Source: Deinococcus aquiradiocola (GTDB lineage Bacteria > Deinococcota > Deinococci > Deinococcales > Deinococcaceae). From it: 64,000 bases of DNA. Location of the stretch: assembly GCF_014646915.1 (NCBI RefSeq), contig NZ_BMOE01000011.1, forward strand, positions 1 to 64,000, read 5' to 3'. Positions 47,690 to 56,257 of this stretch are shown in pieces. A model generated the notes under the pieces. That model made no database searches and was not told the DNA's origin. It worked only from the letters and a program-made list of their open reading frames with translations. Made by a program: the position numbers and the translations under genes. Each line of letters begins with the position of its first letter. Position 1 is the stretch's first letter.

Positions 47690-48235
47690 GTGACGGGAGG
47701 GACGACCTGGCGGGTGTCGGTGTTCGTGGGCGTGAGCCTGGACGGCTTCATCGCGCGGGCCGATCACGGCCTGGAGTGGCTGGACGCCGTGCGCACCGAC
47801 CCGCCCGAGGACACCGGGTACGCGGCCCTGATGGCGTCCGCGGACGCGGTCGTGATGGGACGACGCACGTACGACGCGGTGCTGGGCTTTCCCGGGTGGC
47901 CCTTCGCGAGACAGCGGGTGACGGTCCTCACGCACCGCCCGCCGCCAGGGAGCGCGCACGGCGAGACGTTCGCGCAGGGGCCGCTGCCGGACGTGCTGGA
48001 CAGCCTGCGGGCAGGCGGGGCGAGGCACGTGTACCTGGACGGCGGCGTGACGGTCCGGCAGGGCCTCGCGGCGCGGCGCGTGACGCACCTCACGCTGTCG
48101 TGGGTGCCCGTGCTGCTGGGGCGCGGCGTACCGCTGTTCGGGCCGGACGTGCCGGAGGGCGCGTGGACCCTCACGGGCAGCCAAGCGTTCCCGAGCGGGC
48201 TGGTGCAGGCGACGTACGAGGCGCGAGGCACCTGA
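47690..48235 (+). CDS. Dihydrofolate reductase / RibD C-terminal family protein
   Basis: The 181-aa protein matches the RibD_C/DHFR-like group (YyaP/YwjB): VFVGVSLDGFIARADHGLEWL at residues 9-29, ADAVVMGRRTYDAVLGF near 53, RVTVLTHR near 77, HVYLDGGVTVRQGLAARRVTHLTLSWVPVLLGRGVPLF near 113. NADPH-dependent reduction is likely, substrate unknown. GTG 47690 is the most upstream start outside the previous gene; a later GTG 8 codons in is possible. It is 7 bases after the epimerase gene, so an operon is likely. Repeat copy D begins 3 bases after its stop. Confidence 0.8.
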   Translation: MTGGTTWRVSVFVGVSLDGFIARADHGLEWLDAVRTDPPEDTGYAALMASADAVVMGRRTYDAVLGFPGWPFARQRVTVLTHRPPPGSAHGETFAQGPLPDVLDSLRAGGARHVYLDGGVTVRQGLAARRVTHLTLSWVPVLLGRGVPLFGPDVPEGAWTLTGSQAFPSGLVQATYEARGT

Positions 48236-48238
48236 GGC

Positions 48239-48398
48239 GGTGTTGATCCTATTTCAGGGACGCCGGGAACAGCGAAGGCATCCCTTCTTGGGCAGGACGG
48301 ACGCCCTGCAGGACGCCTGCCCGCTTCCATCTCCTCAACACCGTACTTCTTGTATGCCGTCCGCTCTGCTGCACTCCAGGCGGTCAGCCATCCGGTGT
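48239..48398 (-). repeat. Diverged copy D of the convergent-gene element, inverted
   Basis: Read on the minus strand it begins directly after the HNH stop (CACCGGATGGCTGACC), passes the internal GTACGGTGTTGAGGAG, CGTCCTGCAGGGCG and CCCAAGAAGGGATGCC blocks and ends in GGATCAACACCG, aligning with copy C over its whole length. The stop-proximal hairpin is degraded (arms GGCTGACC versus GTGCAGC). It fills the entire space between the convergent reductase and HNH genes. Confidence 0.75.
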
Positions 48399-48979
48399 TA
48401 CTTCTCGCCGATGTACTTGCCCCAGCCTTCGCGCATCTGCGCGAACTGCCCGTAGGCGTAGAAGCCGAAGCTGGGTGCGCGGGGCGGCATGCGCAGCGGC
48501 ATCTGCGCCTCGTCGGGCGTGCGGCTGCCCTTGCGCTGGTTGCAGATGCGGCAGGCGGTGACGACGTTGTCCCAGCCGTGCCGTCCGCCGCGTGAGCGGG
48601 GGTGCACGTGGTCGATGGTGAGGTCCTCGCGGGACCCGCAGTACTGGCAGACGAAGTGGTCGCGGCGCAGGACGTTGCGGCGGTTGAAGGGAATGGGGTG
48701 GGCGCGGGGGCGGCGCACGTAGCGGCGCAGGCGGATGACGCTCGGGACGAGCAGTTCGGTGCTGGGCGAGCGCACGACGTCGCTGCTCTCCTCCAGCACT
48801 TCGGCCACGCCGTACTGCACGAGGGTGATGGCGCGCTTGGCGCTCGTGACGTGGAGAGGTTCGTACGAGGCGTTCAAAACAAGCACGCGCGGGGTGCTTA
48901 GATTCACCGCCGCGCGTGCCGGGCCCGTCACCTCTGGGGTGGTTGGCTCCGTCGTTGCTCTTGGCGTTATCCCGTTCAC
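48398..48979 (-). CDS. HNH endonuclease-domain protein
   Basis: A 193-aa protein with an N-terminal part typical of bacterial HNH proteins (RVLVLNASYEPLHVTSAKRAITLVQYGVAEVLE) and an HNH domain: CQYCGSREDLTIDHVHPRSRGGRHGWDNVVTACRICNQRKGSR, with zinc-binding CxxC pairs and the catalytic DH. Free-standing members of this group are widespread and chromosomal, with a suspected DNA-processing role. Start GTG 48979 lies 6 bases after a TAAACT box (complement of 48986-48991). The stop codon TAA touches repeat copy D. Confidence 0.9.
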   Translation of the reverse strand: MNGITPRATTEPTTPEVTGPARAAVNLSTPRVLVLNASYEPLHVTSAKRAITLVQYGVAEVLEESSDVVRSPSTELLVPSVIRLRRYVRRPRAHPIPFNRRNVLRRDHFVCQYCGSREDLTIDHVHPRSRGGRHGWDNVVTACRICNQRKGSRTPDEAQMPLRMPPRAPSFGFYAYGQFAQMREGWGKYIGEK

Positions 48980-49197
48980 ACGGAAAGTTTAGCGCGTTTG
49001 GGTCAGAGCAGTGTTGCGCACAATGGCTTACGCGTCCTGCCTTGCTGCCAGCGCCACACTCATGACTGTTCGGCGCACTCATGAAGGTTCACGTAGGCGT
49101 GGCGACGGGTGCGGGACAGAGGCGTGCGGCGGTCCGGCCCGGTGCCGGTTCATGGGCAGATGCTGCGTCAGCTCACTGCAGGTGGACGGGGGGCCGG

Positions 49198-49203
49198 TAG
49201 ACT
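49198..49203 (+). promoter_or_regulatory. -10 box TAGACT of the bacilliredoxin-like gene
   Basis: TAGACT ends 6 bases before ATG 49210, so the start is 49210 rather than an ATG-less extension at 49204. The 230-base region 48980-49209 upstream shows no gene. Confidence 0.55.
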
Positions 49204-49209
49204 GTGCGC

Positions 49210-49839
49210 ATGACACCTGTACTCGTTCCGCTGACCACCCCCGATGAGGTCGAGACCTTCCTCGCCGAGAACCCGCTGTCCGGCGTGTTCAAGGCGGGCA
49301 CCTGCCACAAGACCATGCAGGGCTTCGGGGTGCTGGAGACGTTCCTGAAGGACCACGATCTGCCGATCGGGTTCATTCGCGTGGTGGACTGGCGTCCGGC
49401 GTCGAACCACGTGGCGGCGCGGACGGGCATCACGCACCAGTCGCCGCAGCTGATCGTGTTCCGGGACGGCGAGCCGGTCTTCGACGTGGACAACTGGGAC
49501 ATCACGCCGGAGGCGCTGGAGCCGGTCTTCGCGACGCTGGTGCCCGCGCGCGGCGAGGCGGCGGCGGTCGTGGCTGGAAGCGCGGCGGGCAGCGTGGAGC
49601 CGTACAAGGCGCTGATGCGGGCCTTCCTGGACGGGCAGCTGCCCGACTGGGCCTTCCAGGACCAGTACGTGAACATGTTCCGTGACGACGCGTCGCTGCG
49701 CAGCAAGCGGGAGTTCGAGCTGCTGTCGAACCTGTTCGGGGATCCGGACGCGTACCACGGTGGGCTGCATCAGCTGGGCGCGCCGCAGGAGCGCGGGAAC
49801 CTGAAGGAGCGCGTGCAGGAGCTGCTTTCGGCCCTGTAA
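49210..49839 (+). CDS. Bacilliredoxin-like protein (BrxC/YtxJ family) with C-terminal extension
   Basis: The 209-aa protein has an N-terminal thioredoxin-fold domain (1-110) of the YtxJ/BrxC type: [24 protein letters not shown] with one redox cysteine at about residue 30, [47 protein letters not shown]. BrxC removes bacillithiol from mixed disulfides, and Deinococcus makes bacillithiol. A further 95-100 residues, absent from ordinary YtxJ, form a helical domain ([29 protein letters not shown]). It is monocistronic with its own leaderless promoter and terminator. Confidence 0.8.
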   Translation: MTPVLVPLTTPDEVETFLAENPLSGVFKAGTCHKTMQGFGVLETFLKDHDLPIGFIRVVDWRPASNHVAARTGITHQSPQLIVFRDGEPVFDVDNWDITPEALEPVFATLVPARGEAAAVVAGSAAGSVEPYKALMRAFLDGQLPDWAFQDQYVNMFRDDASLRSKREFELLSNLFGDPDAYHGGLHQLGAPQERGNLKERVQELLSAL

Positions 49840-49868
49840 GCGTCCCGTAAGAGGCCTTGAGGTGAGAT

Positions 49869-49892
49869 GGGTGAGTCTGAACAGGCTCACCC
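49869..49892 (+). terminator. Intrinsic terminator after the bacilliredoxin-like gene
   Basis: GGGTGAG (49869-49875) pairs with CTCACCC (49886-49892) around a 10-base loop and is followed by GTTTCT. The rest of 49893-50050 shows no gene. Confidence 0.65.
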
Positions 49893-50050
49893 GTTTCTCG
49901 TGTGTGCCTGCCTCCTGCCGCCCGGGCGTGTCGTGCGGCGGGGTGTCGGCGTTCGTCTGCTGCGGTGTCTGGGCGTGTTCCGTGCCGGCCCGCATTCGTC
50001 CCCCTGCCCCTGATGCGAAAATTGCCGCAGCCTCGGGGGCCGAGATCCAT

Positions 50051-50056
50051 TAGGAT
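50051..50056 (+). promoter_or_regulatory. -10 box TAGGAT of the three-gene signalling module
   Basis: TAGGAT ends 9 bases before ATG 50066, giving almost no leader for the first gene of the module. Confidence 0.4.
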
Positions 50057-50065
50057 TTGTTAACT

Positions 50066-50872
50066 ATGTCTCATGTCTGGCTGCCACTCCCCACGGATCA
50101 AGCCGTTTACGACGGACTGTCCACCGACCATTACCCGTGGACGGAGGTGTACACCGACCTGAGTCTGCGGCCACAGTTCAGTGGCGTGCTGGACGTCCGG
50201 CAGAGCGGCGCGGCCGGGCGCTTCCTGTGGGTGAACGGCGAGCTGCGCGGCGGCTTCGGCCAGGAAGGCGAGCTGGACGTGCGGGTGCTGCCCAGCACCT
50301 TCGCGCGCGCCACCGTGAGCCTCACCCCGCTCGACCCGGCCCTCGCGCAGCTCGTGTGGTCCTGCCGGGACGGGGACCTCGTGTCCCTGCCCATCGAGTG
50401 GCCGGACGCGCGCGACCTGTTCGCGTCGCGCCGCTTCCGGGGCGCGCTGCTCGGCGCGAACAGCTGCAGCTTCTGGGAGGACGGCCGCCTCGTCGCCGGG
50501 AACGTCCCGCGTCCCGGCGAGCCGCTGCAGACCGTGACGCCGCGCGCACGCTACACGCACGCGGACCTGGAGGTCTTCTGGTCGCTGGTCATGTCGGCCA
50601 GCGCCTCCCGCCTGCCGCTCACCGAGGCGTGGCGGCAGGCAGCGTCGCGTCTGGCAGACACGCACCCCTGCCTAGACCCCTTCGCGCGCGAAGTGTGGCT
50701 GGACGGCACGACCGTGCACTCCGACCCGGAAGTCCCGGTGGCGGAACTGCGGGCCGCGATGCTCGACCAGTACCGCACGATGACGGCCCTGCACGGCGTC
50801 GCGCCGCGCAGCATCCCCATGCCGGAGGCACGCAGCCACCCGCTGTGGGCGACTTCAGGACTGGACGAATGA
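50066..50872 (+). CDS. Hypothetical protein, first gene of HAMP-receptor module
   Basis: A 268-aa soluble protein beginning MSHVWLPLPTDQAVYDGLS. The N-terminal half has alternating strands (PQFSGVLDVRQSGAAGRFLWVNGELRGGFGQEGELDVRVLPSTF) resembling PATAN/DUF4388 domains, which occur in two-component and gliding systems. The second half is helical. No catalytic motif, signal peptide or membrane helix is visible. It is followed after 73 bases by two overlapping genes ending in a HAMP receptor, suggesting one signalling unit. The domain resemblance is by pattern only. Confidence 0.75.
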   Translation: MSHVWLPLPTDQAVYDGLSTDHYPWTEVYTDLSLRPQFSGVLDVRQSGAAGRFLWVNGELRGGFGQEGELDVRVLPSTFARATVSLTPLDPALAQLVWSCRDGDLVSLPIEWPDARDLFASRRFRGALLGANSCSFWEDGRLVAGNVPRPGEPLQTVTPRARYTHADLEVFWSLVMSASASRLPLTEAWRQAASRLADTHPCLDPFAREVWLDGTTVHSDPEVPVAELRAAMLDQYRTMTALHGVAPRSIPMPEARSHPLWATSGLDE

Positions 50873-50945
50873 CCGTGCGCGCCCGGCAGGACCACGGCAT
50901 GCCCGTGCGGTCTGAACGGGCCACCCCAGAAACGACAGGAGCGAT

Positions 50946-51362
50946 ATGAGTGCAGAACTGGATTACCCCGCCTGGCCGCCCGGCCTGACCGACCAGACCC
51001 CGCTGCCCTTCATGTACTGGCGCGTGATGCACGTCGTGGACGGCCGCCGCAGCATCGAGAAGCTCTCCACGACCCTCGGCCTGAAGGAACCGCAGCTGCG
51101 GCAGGCGCTGACCGAGGTCCGCAACTGGCTCGGACGTGCCGCCGTCCGTGAACAGCCGCTCACCGGGGAACTGGAGAAGGCGCTGCGGCAGGCGCTCGTG
51201 AGCGTGGTCGGCCCGATGGGCGAACTGATGATCGACGACGCGCTGGACGACCTTCCCGAACAGACGACCCTCTCGGCCCTGGTGTCGAGTCTCAACACCC
51301 AGCTCAGCGAACCGCACAGCCAGGCCCTGGCACGCATCCTACGCAGCAGAGGAATTGCATGA
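50946..51362 (+). CDS. Hypothetical protein, possible DUF8082-like domain
   Basis: The 138-aa protein starts MSAELDYPAWPPGLTDQT. Residues 25-65 look like a small winged-helix fragment (MYWRVMHVVDGRRSIEKLSTTLGLKEPQLRQALTEVRNWL). Residues 75-138 (LEKALRQALVSVVGPMGELMIDDALDDL) resemble the 'xGPMAxxLVExAL' segment found at the ends of serine/threonine kinases and Roadblock-associated proteins. GACAGGAG stands 6 bases before ATG 50946. It overlaps the HAMP gene by ATGA, so the two are made in proportion. Function unknown. Confidence 0.75.
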   Translation: MSAELDYPAWPPGLTDQTPLPFMYWRVMHVVDGRRSIEKLSTTLGLKEPQLRQALTEVRNWLGRAAVREQPLTGELEKALRQALVSVVGPMGELMIDDALDDLPEQTTLSALVSSLNTQLSEPHSQALARILRSRGIA

Positions 51363-53146
51363 AATACACCGTGGTCATCCGTCAGCCTGTTCCCGAAGCC
51401 ATTCTGGGTGAACTCACCCGGGAACTCAGCAAGCAGTTCGAACTGACGGCCGATCAGGCCGCCAAGCTCGCGTCGCGCCGCAGCGGTCGCCTCATGAAGC
51501 CCACCACCCGCAAGCGGGCCGAGCGCCTGATGCAGGTGTTCCAGAGTGTCGGCGCGCAGGTGACGCTGGAAGAGGTCCGCGAGGACACCACGATGCTCAA
51601 GGACCCCTTCGCGGCCGAGCGTCCCGGACTGGTCGGCGCGGCCACCCTGCCGGTCCCGCAGGTGGACACCAGCCCCTACGCCCCCGCCGGGACGAGCGCG
51701 TTCCCGCAGGGCGACGCCCTGACCGGCGGCCCGAGTCCCTACGGCACCGGCCCGCTGCTGTCCGGCGAGAGCACCTTCACGGGACTGCCGTCCGGCACGC
51801 AGGCCGACTGGGGCAGCACGACCGTCGCGACACTCCCCTCGCAGGGCTGGGATGCGGGCCTGCTGCCCAGCGACCCGCTCCCCACCCCGGAACCGTTCGT
51901 GCAGCGCGACGCGGACCTCGTCACGCCGGAACACGTGCCGAGCGGCGTGCCGGAAATGAACCTGGGCGGCCTGCTAGGCACGTCCCGTCCGGCCAGCACC
52001 CCGGACCTGCCGGACGACATCACGGCCCTCACGCCGCTGCCGGACAACGTGTACGGCCTGTCCGGCGCGACCTTCCCGAGCAGCGCGCCCCTGCCCACCG
52101 TCACGAGCGAACCGATCACGGACGACGCGTGGGCGGACTTCACCGGCTCGCTGAACAGCGCGCCCGCGAACAGCACGAGCACGCCCGAAGTGAACAACCC
52201 GACCAGCATCATGACGGTCGAGACCGAAGCGGACGCGAAACCCGCGCGCCGCAGCAGCCTGTCGCGCCGCGTGCTGCTGTCCACCCTGCTCCCGCTGGGA
52301 CTGTTCACGCTGCTGACACTGGGCTTCCTGGTGTACGCCCTCCCGAACGCGCAGCGGCAGCTGATCACCCAGAACGCGCAGGCGGTGGCGGTCGCCGTGG
52401 GCAGCAACCTCGACGTGACCGACCAGAACACCGTGTACGCGCAGCTGGACGCGCTCATCAAGCGCAGCTCGGTGGGTTTCGTGCAGGTGAACCTGCCGGA
52501 CGGCACGACCTTCTTCCGCAGCAAGAACGCGTACACCGACGGCCCCCTGTCCGAGCAGATCGCGGCGTGGGTGCAGCAGCACCCGGACAACTCGACCTTC
52601 GTGCAGAGCGGCAGCCCTGCCGACTCGTACCGGTACCAGCTGGCCCTGCTGGAGCAGGTGGGCGCGGGCGACTCGGACCAGGCGAAAGCGCTGAAGCAGT
52701 CGGTGGCGAACCCCGACAACCAGAAGTCCACCACCATCACGTACCTGCTGTCGAGCATCAACGTGACCCAGAACGCGCAGGGTGACCGTGCGGTGGGTCA
52801 GGGCATCAAGGCCGCCAGCGGCACGCCGCTGTACAGCATCGTGGTCGGCGTGCCGGGCGACGCGGCCTTCGCGCTGCTGCGCAACACGCTGCTGCTGGTG
52901 CTGGGCGTGGCCCTCCTGGCGTTCATGCTGGCGGCCCTGCTCGCGGCCCGCACGGCGCGCCTGGTGGTGCAGCCGATCGAGCGTCTGGTGCGCGCCGCGG
53001 ACGCCATCAGCATGGGTGACCTGGACCGCCCCGTGACGGTGGAGCGTAACGACGAGATCGGTGACCTGGCGCAGGCGCTGGAACGCATGCGTCTGTCGCT
53101 GGAGGCCGCAATGGAACGCCTCCGCCGCCGCCGCAAGGGCGTCTGA
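51359..53146 (+). CDS. HAMP-domain membrane receptor without output domain
   Basis: A 595-aa protein with an unusual order. Residues 1-78 are a small alpha/beta domain (MKYTVVIRQPVPEAILGELTREL ... GAQVTLEEV). Residues 80-295 are a Pro/Ser/Thr-rich cytoplasmic linker. A membrane helix (about 300-325) is followed by an outer sensor domain (about 330-500), a second helix (about 508-530) and a HAMP domain (534-588: PIERLVRAADAISMGDLDRPVTVERNDEIGDLAQALERMR) that ends in RRRRKGV. No kinase, methyl-accepting or cyclase domain follows. It probably signals through the N-terminal domain or partners at 50066 and 50946. Confidence 0.8.
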   Translation: MKYTVVIRQPVPEAILGELTRELSKQFELTADQAAKLASRRSGRLMKPTTRKRAERLMQVFQSVGAQVTLEEVREDTTMLKDPFAAERPGLVGAATLPVPQVDTSPYAPAGTSAFPQGDALTGGPSPYGTGPLLSGESTFTGLPSGTQADWGSTTVATLPSQGWDAGLLPSDPLPTPEPFVQRDADLVTPEHVPSGVPEMNLGGLLGTSRPASTPDLPDDITALTPLPDNVYGLSGATFPSSAPLPTVTSEPITDDAWADFTGSLNSAPANSTSTPEVNNPTSIMTVETEADAKPARRSSLSRRVLLSTLLPLGLFTLLTLGFLVYALPNAQRQLITQNAQAVAVAVGSNLDVTDQNTVYAQLDALIKRSSVGFVQVNLPDGTTFFRSKNAYTDGPLSEQIAAWVQQHPDNSTFVQSGSPADSYRYQLALLEQVGAGDSDQAKALKQSVANPDNQKSTTITYLLSSINVTQNAQGDRAVGQGIKAASGTPLYSIVVGVPGDAAFALLRNTLLLVLGVALLAFMLAALLAARTARLVVQPIERLVRAADAISMGDLDRPVTVERNDEIGDLAQALERMRLSLEAAMERLRRRRKGV

Positions 53147-53184
53147 GCCTCTCCCCTCTCCGCGACACCTCCTTCAGCCTGACT

Positions 53185-53206
53185 GCCCCCGGAACGTTCC
53201 GGGGGC
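53185..53206 (+). terminator. Perfect 22-base palindrome, terminator of the HAMP module
   Basis: Two 11-base arms (GCCCCCGGAAC and its exact complement) meet without a loop, 38 bases after the HAMP gene stop. It separates this module from polA. A second inverted repeat, GTTCCG (53208-53213) and CGGAAC (53226-53231), lies just upstream of the polA -10 box. Confidence 0.6.
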
Positions 53207-53233
53207 GGTTCCGTTCTGTCCGGAGCGGAACGC

Positions 53234-53239
53234 TACAAT
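53234..53239 (+). promoter_or_regulatory. -10 box TACAAT of polA
   Basis: TACAAT ends 6 bases before ATG 53246 (leaderless spacing). The GTTCCG/CGGAAC inverted repeat at 53208-53231 covers the place of the -35. Confidence 0.6.
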
Positions 53240-53245
53240 GAGGGC

Positions 53246-56005
53246 ATGACGGCTCCCGCCCCCACCACGCTCGTGCTGATCGACGGGCACGCCCTGGCCT
53301 TCCGGTCGTACTTCGCGTTGCCGCCCCTCACGAACCGTCAGGGCGAGGCGACGAACGCCATCCTGGGCTTTCTGAAGCTCACGCTTCGCCTCGCGCGGCA
53401 GGCGGGCAATCAGGTGATCGTGGTGTTCGACCCGCCCGTGAAGACCTTCCGGCACGAGCAGTTCGAGGGGTACAAGGCGGGCCGCGCCGAAATGCCCGCC
53501 GACCTGCCCGGCCAGATCGACCGCATCCGCGAGATCGTGGACGCGGTGGGCCTGCCTCGCCTGGAAGAACCCGGCTACGAGGCGGACGACGTGATCGCGT
53601 CCCTGACCCGAAAGGCGGAAGGGACCGGCATGCAGGTGCGGATCGTGACGAGCGACCGCGACGCGTACCAGCTGCTCGACGATCACGTGCGCGTCATCAC
53701 CAACGACTTCCGGCTGATCGGGCCGCAGGAGGTGCTGGAGAAGTACGGCGTGACGGTCCGGCAGTGGGTGGATTACCGCGCGCTGACCGGCGACGCGAGC
53801 GACAACATCCCCGGCGCGAAGGGCATCGGGCCGAAGACCGCGTCGAAGCTGCTGCAGGAGTACGGTTCGCTGGAAGGCATCTACGAGGCCGCGCGGGCCG
53901 GGACGCTGAAACCGGACGGCACGCGCCAGAAACTGCTGGATTCCGAGGCGGCCGTGCAGTTCAGCCACCGGCTGTCGTGTATGGTGACGGACCTGCCGCT
54001 GGACGTGCAGCTGGGCGCGGGGCGACTGCCGGGCGACCCGGCGCGGCTCGACGCGCTGCTCACGGAACTGGAGCTGCACTCGGTGAAGCGCGACGTGCTG
54101 GGCCTGGACGGGCCGGAGGCGCGGGTGCCGGACAGCGTGCTGGAGGCCGAGCACGCGCGGGAGCAGACCGTCCAGGCCGAACCGGTCGCGGAGGCGGCGA
54201 CCGCGGAGTGGCGCACGCCCGGCGAGGACGTGGTGTGGGGGTACGTGCTGTCCCGCGAGGACGACCTGACGGCGGCCCTGCTGGACGCCGCGACCTTCGA
54301 GGCGCCGGGCGAGGGCACCGGCGAGGCGGGCGTGGTGCGGGTCGCGCCGCGCCAGGAGCCGCCCGAGTGGCGCCGCACCGAGGCGTACGCCCCGCCGGAA
54401 GGGCTGTTCGGGGACGCGCCGGACGCGCCGCGCACCAAGACGCAGCAGAAGGCCGCCGAGAAGGCACGGAAGGAGCAGGAGAAGGCCGCGCAGAAGCTGC
54501 GTGAGCAGTTCCCGGCGACGGTGCTGGACGCGGAATTCGTGGGGCAGCGGACCGTCACGGCGGCCGGCGCGAAGGCTCTCGCCGCTCACCTGAGCGTGCG
54601 CGGCACGACGCTCGAACCGGGCGACGACCCCCTCCTGATGGCGTACCTGCTGGACCCCGCCAACACCAGCATGAGCGCCGTCACGCAACGCTACCTGAAC
54701 ACGCCCTGGCCGGACGACGCGGCGGGCCGCGCCACGCTGAGCGCCCGGCTGCTGCGCGACCTGCCCGCGCAGTTCGACGATGCGCGCCGCGCCCTGTACC
54801 ACGACATGGAGCTGCCGCTCTCGCGCGTCCTGACGCGCATGGAGGTGCACGGCGTGCGCCTCGACAGCGAGTACCTGCGCGGCATGTCCCTCGCGATGGG
54901 CGCGCGCATCGCGGCCCTCGAAACGCAGATTCACGCGCACGCGGGCCGGGAATTCCAGATCCGCAGCCGCGACCAGCTGGAAGCGGTCCTGTACGACGAA
55001 CTGGGCCTCGCCAGCGGCAAGAAGACCAAACTGACCGGGAAGCGCAGCACCGCCGTCGCCGCGCTGGAACCCCTGAGGGACGAGCACCCCATCGTGCCCG
55101 CCCTGCTGGAATACCGCGAGCTGGAAAAATTGCGCGGCACGTACCTCGACCCGCTCCCGAACCTCGTGAACGCCCGCACGGGCCGCCTGCACACCACGTT
55201 CGCTCAGGCGGCCGTCGCGACGGGACGCCTGAGCAGCCTGAACCCCAACCTGCAGAACATCCCCATCCGCAGCGAGAATGGCCGGGAGCTGCGCAAGGGC
55301 TTCATCGCGGACGACGGGTACTGCCTGATCAGCGCGGACTACTCGCAGATCGAGCTGCGGCTCCTGGCGCACATCGCGGACGACCCCCTCATGCAGCGCG
55401 CCTTCCAGGAGGGCGCGGACATTCACCGCCGCACGGCCGCGCAGGTGCTGGGCCTGAACGAGGACACCGTCACGCCCGACCAGCGCCGCGCCGCGAAGAC
55501 CGTGAATTTCGGGGTGCTGTACGGCATGAGCGCGCACCGCCTGTCGGGCGATCTGGGCATCCCGTACGCGGACGCGGCGGGCTTCATCGAGACGTACTTC
55601 AGCACGTACCCCGGCATTCGCGGGTACATCGACCGGACGCTGGACTTCGGGCGGCAGCACGGGTTCGTGGAGACGCTGTACGGCCGCCGCCGCTACGTGC
55701 CGGAACTGACGAGCGGGAACCGGAACGTGCGCGAGGCAGGCGAGCGGCTGGCGTACAACATGCCGATCCAGGGCACGGCGGCCGACATCATCAAGCTCGC
55801 CATGATCCGCCTGGACCGCGAACTGCAGGGTACGGGCGCGCGACTGCTGCTGCAGGTGCACGACGAACTGCTGCTGGAAGTCCCCGAGGAGCGCGCGCAG
55901 AGCGTCGCGGCCCTCGTGCGCGAGGTGATGGAGGGCGCCGTGCAGCTCAAGGTGCCGCTCGCGGTGGAGGTGGGCGTCGGCCCGAACTGGTACGACACCA
56001 AGTGA
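53246..56005 (+). CDS. polA: DNA polymerase I
   Basis: The 919-aa enzyme fills gaps in repair and removes RNA primers. The 5'-3' nuclease domain (1-300) has LIDGHALAFRSYFALPPL, GYEADDVIASL, SDRDAYQLL and ALTGDASDNIPGAKGIGPKTA. The middle domain lacks the DxE exo I motif: the equivalent stretch reads WGYVLSREDDLTAALLD, as in Taq polymerase, so proofreading is probably absent. The polymerase domain shows motif A DYSQIELRLLAHIADD, motif B RRAAKTVNFGVLYGMSAHRLS and motif C LLQVHDELLLEVPEE. A Pro-rich, then Lys/Glu/Gln-rich segment of about 70 residues (356-430) enlarges the middle domain. It ends at repeat copy C. Confidence 0.98.
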   Translation: MTAPAPTTLVLIDGHALAFRSYFALPPLTNRQGEATNAILGFLKLTLRLARQAGNQVIVVFDPPVKTFRHEQFEGYKAGRAEMPADLPGQIDRIREIVDAVGLPRLEEPGYEADDVIASLTRKAEGTGMQVRIVTSDRDAYQLLDDHVRVITNDFRLIGPQEVLEKYGVTVRQWVDYRALTGDASDNIPGAKGIGPKTASKLLQEYGSLEGIYEAARAGTLKPDGTRQKLLDSEAAVQFSHRLSCMVTDLPLDVQLGAGRLPGDPARLDALLTELELHSVKRDVLGLDGPEARVPDSVLEAEHAREQTVQAEPVAEAATAEWRTPGEDVVWGYVLSREDDLTAALLDAATFEAPGEGTGEAGVVRVAPRQEPPEWRRTEAYAPPEGLFGDAPDAPRTKTQQKAAEKARKEQEKAAQKLREQFPATVLDAEFVGQRTVTAAGAKALAAHLSVRGTTLEPGDDPLLMAYLLDPANTSMSAVTQRYLNTPWPDDAAGRATLSARLLRDLPAQFDDARRALYHDMELPLSRVLTRMEVHGVRLDSEYLRGMSLAMGARIAALETQIHAHAGREFQIRSRDQLEAVLYDELGLASGKKTKLTGKRSTAVAALEPLRDEHPIVPALLEYRELEKLRGTYLDPLPNLVNARTGRLHTTFAQAAVATGRLSSLNPNLQNIPIRSENGRELRKGFIADDGYCLISADYSQIELRLLAHIADDPLMQRAFQEGADIHRRTAAQVLGLNEDTVTPDQRRAAKTVNFGVLYGMSAHRLSGDLGIPYADAAGFIETYFSTYPGIRGYIDRTLDFGRQHGFVETLYGRRRYVPELTSGNRNVREAGERLAYNMPIQGTAADIIKLAMIRLDRELQGTGARLLLQVHDELLLEVPEERAQSVAALVREVMEGAVQLKVPLAVEVGVGPNWYDTK

Positions 56006-56170
56006 TACGGTTTTGAGCTGAACTTTTGGAGTTCAGCCGAGCGAAGCGAGCACCAACAAGTACGGTTTGGAGGAGATGGAAGCGAGCAGGCGTCCTGCAG
56101 GGCGCTGTTCTGCCCAAGAAGGGATGCCTTCGCTGTTTCCGGCATCCCTGGAATCGGATCAACACCGGAT
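56005..56170 (+). repeat. 166-bp convergent-gene element, copy C
   Basis: It begins at the last base of the polA stop with ATACGGTTTTGA and ends with TCAACACCGGAT. The stop-proximal hairpin (GCTGAACT, 5-base loop, AGTTCAGC) is intact, and the far hairpin is stronger than in A and B (GGGATGCC with GGCATCCC). It lies between polA and the convergent AfsR-like gene. Confidence 0.85.
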
Positions 56171-56257
56171 GAGGCAGCTCCGGTTTGCCCGGCATGGCTC
56201 CCGGACCGGACGCACAGGTAAACGGGCAGGAGACGCCTGTCCTGCCACACTGCACCC

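Noticed and set aside
53174..55861. An 895-codon minus-strand reading opposite polA
   Set aside because: Antisense shadow of a well-defined gene; composition dominated by Arg, Ala, Val and His, with no domain.
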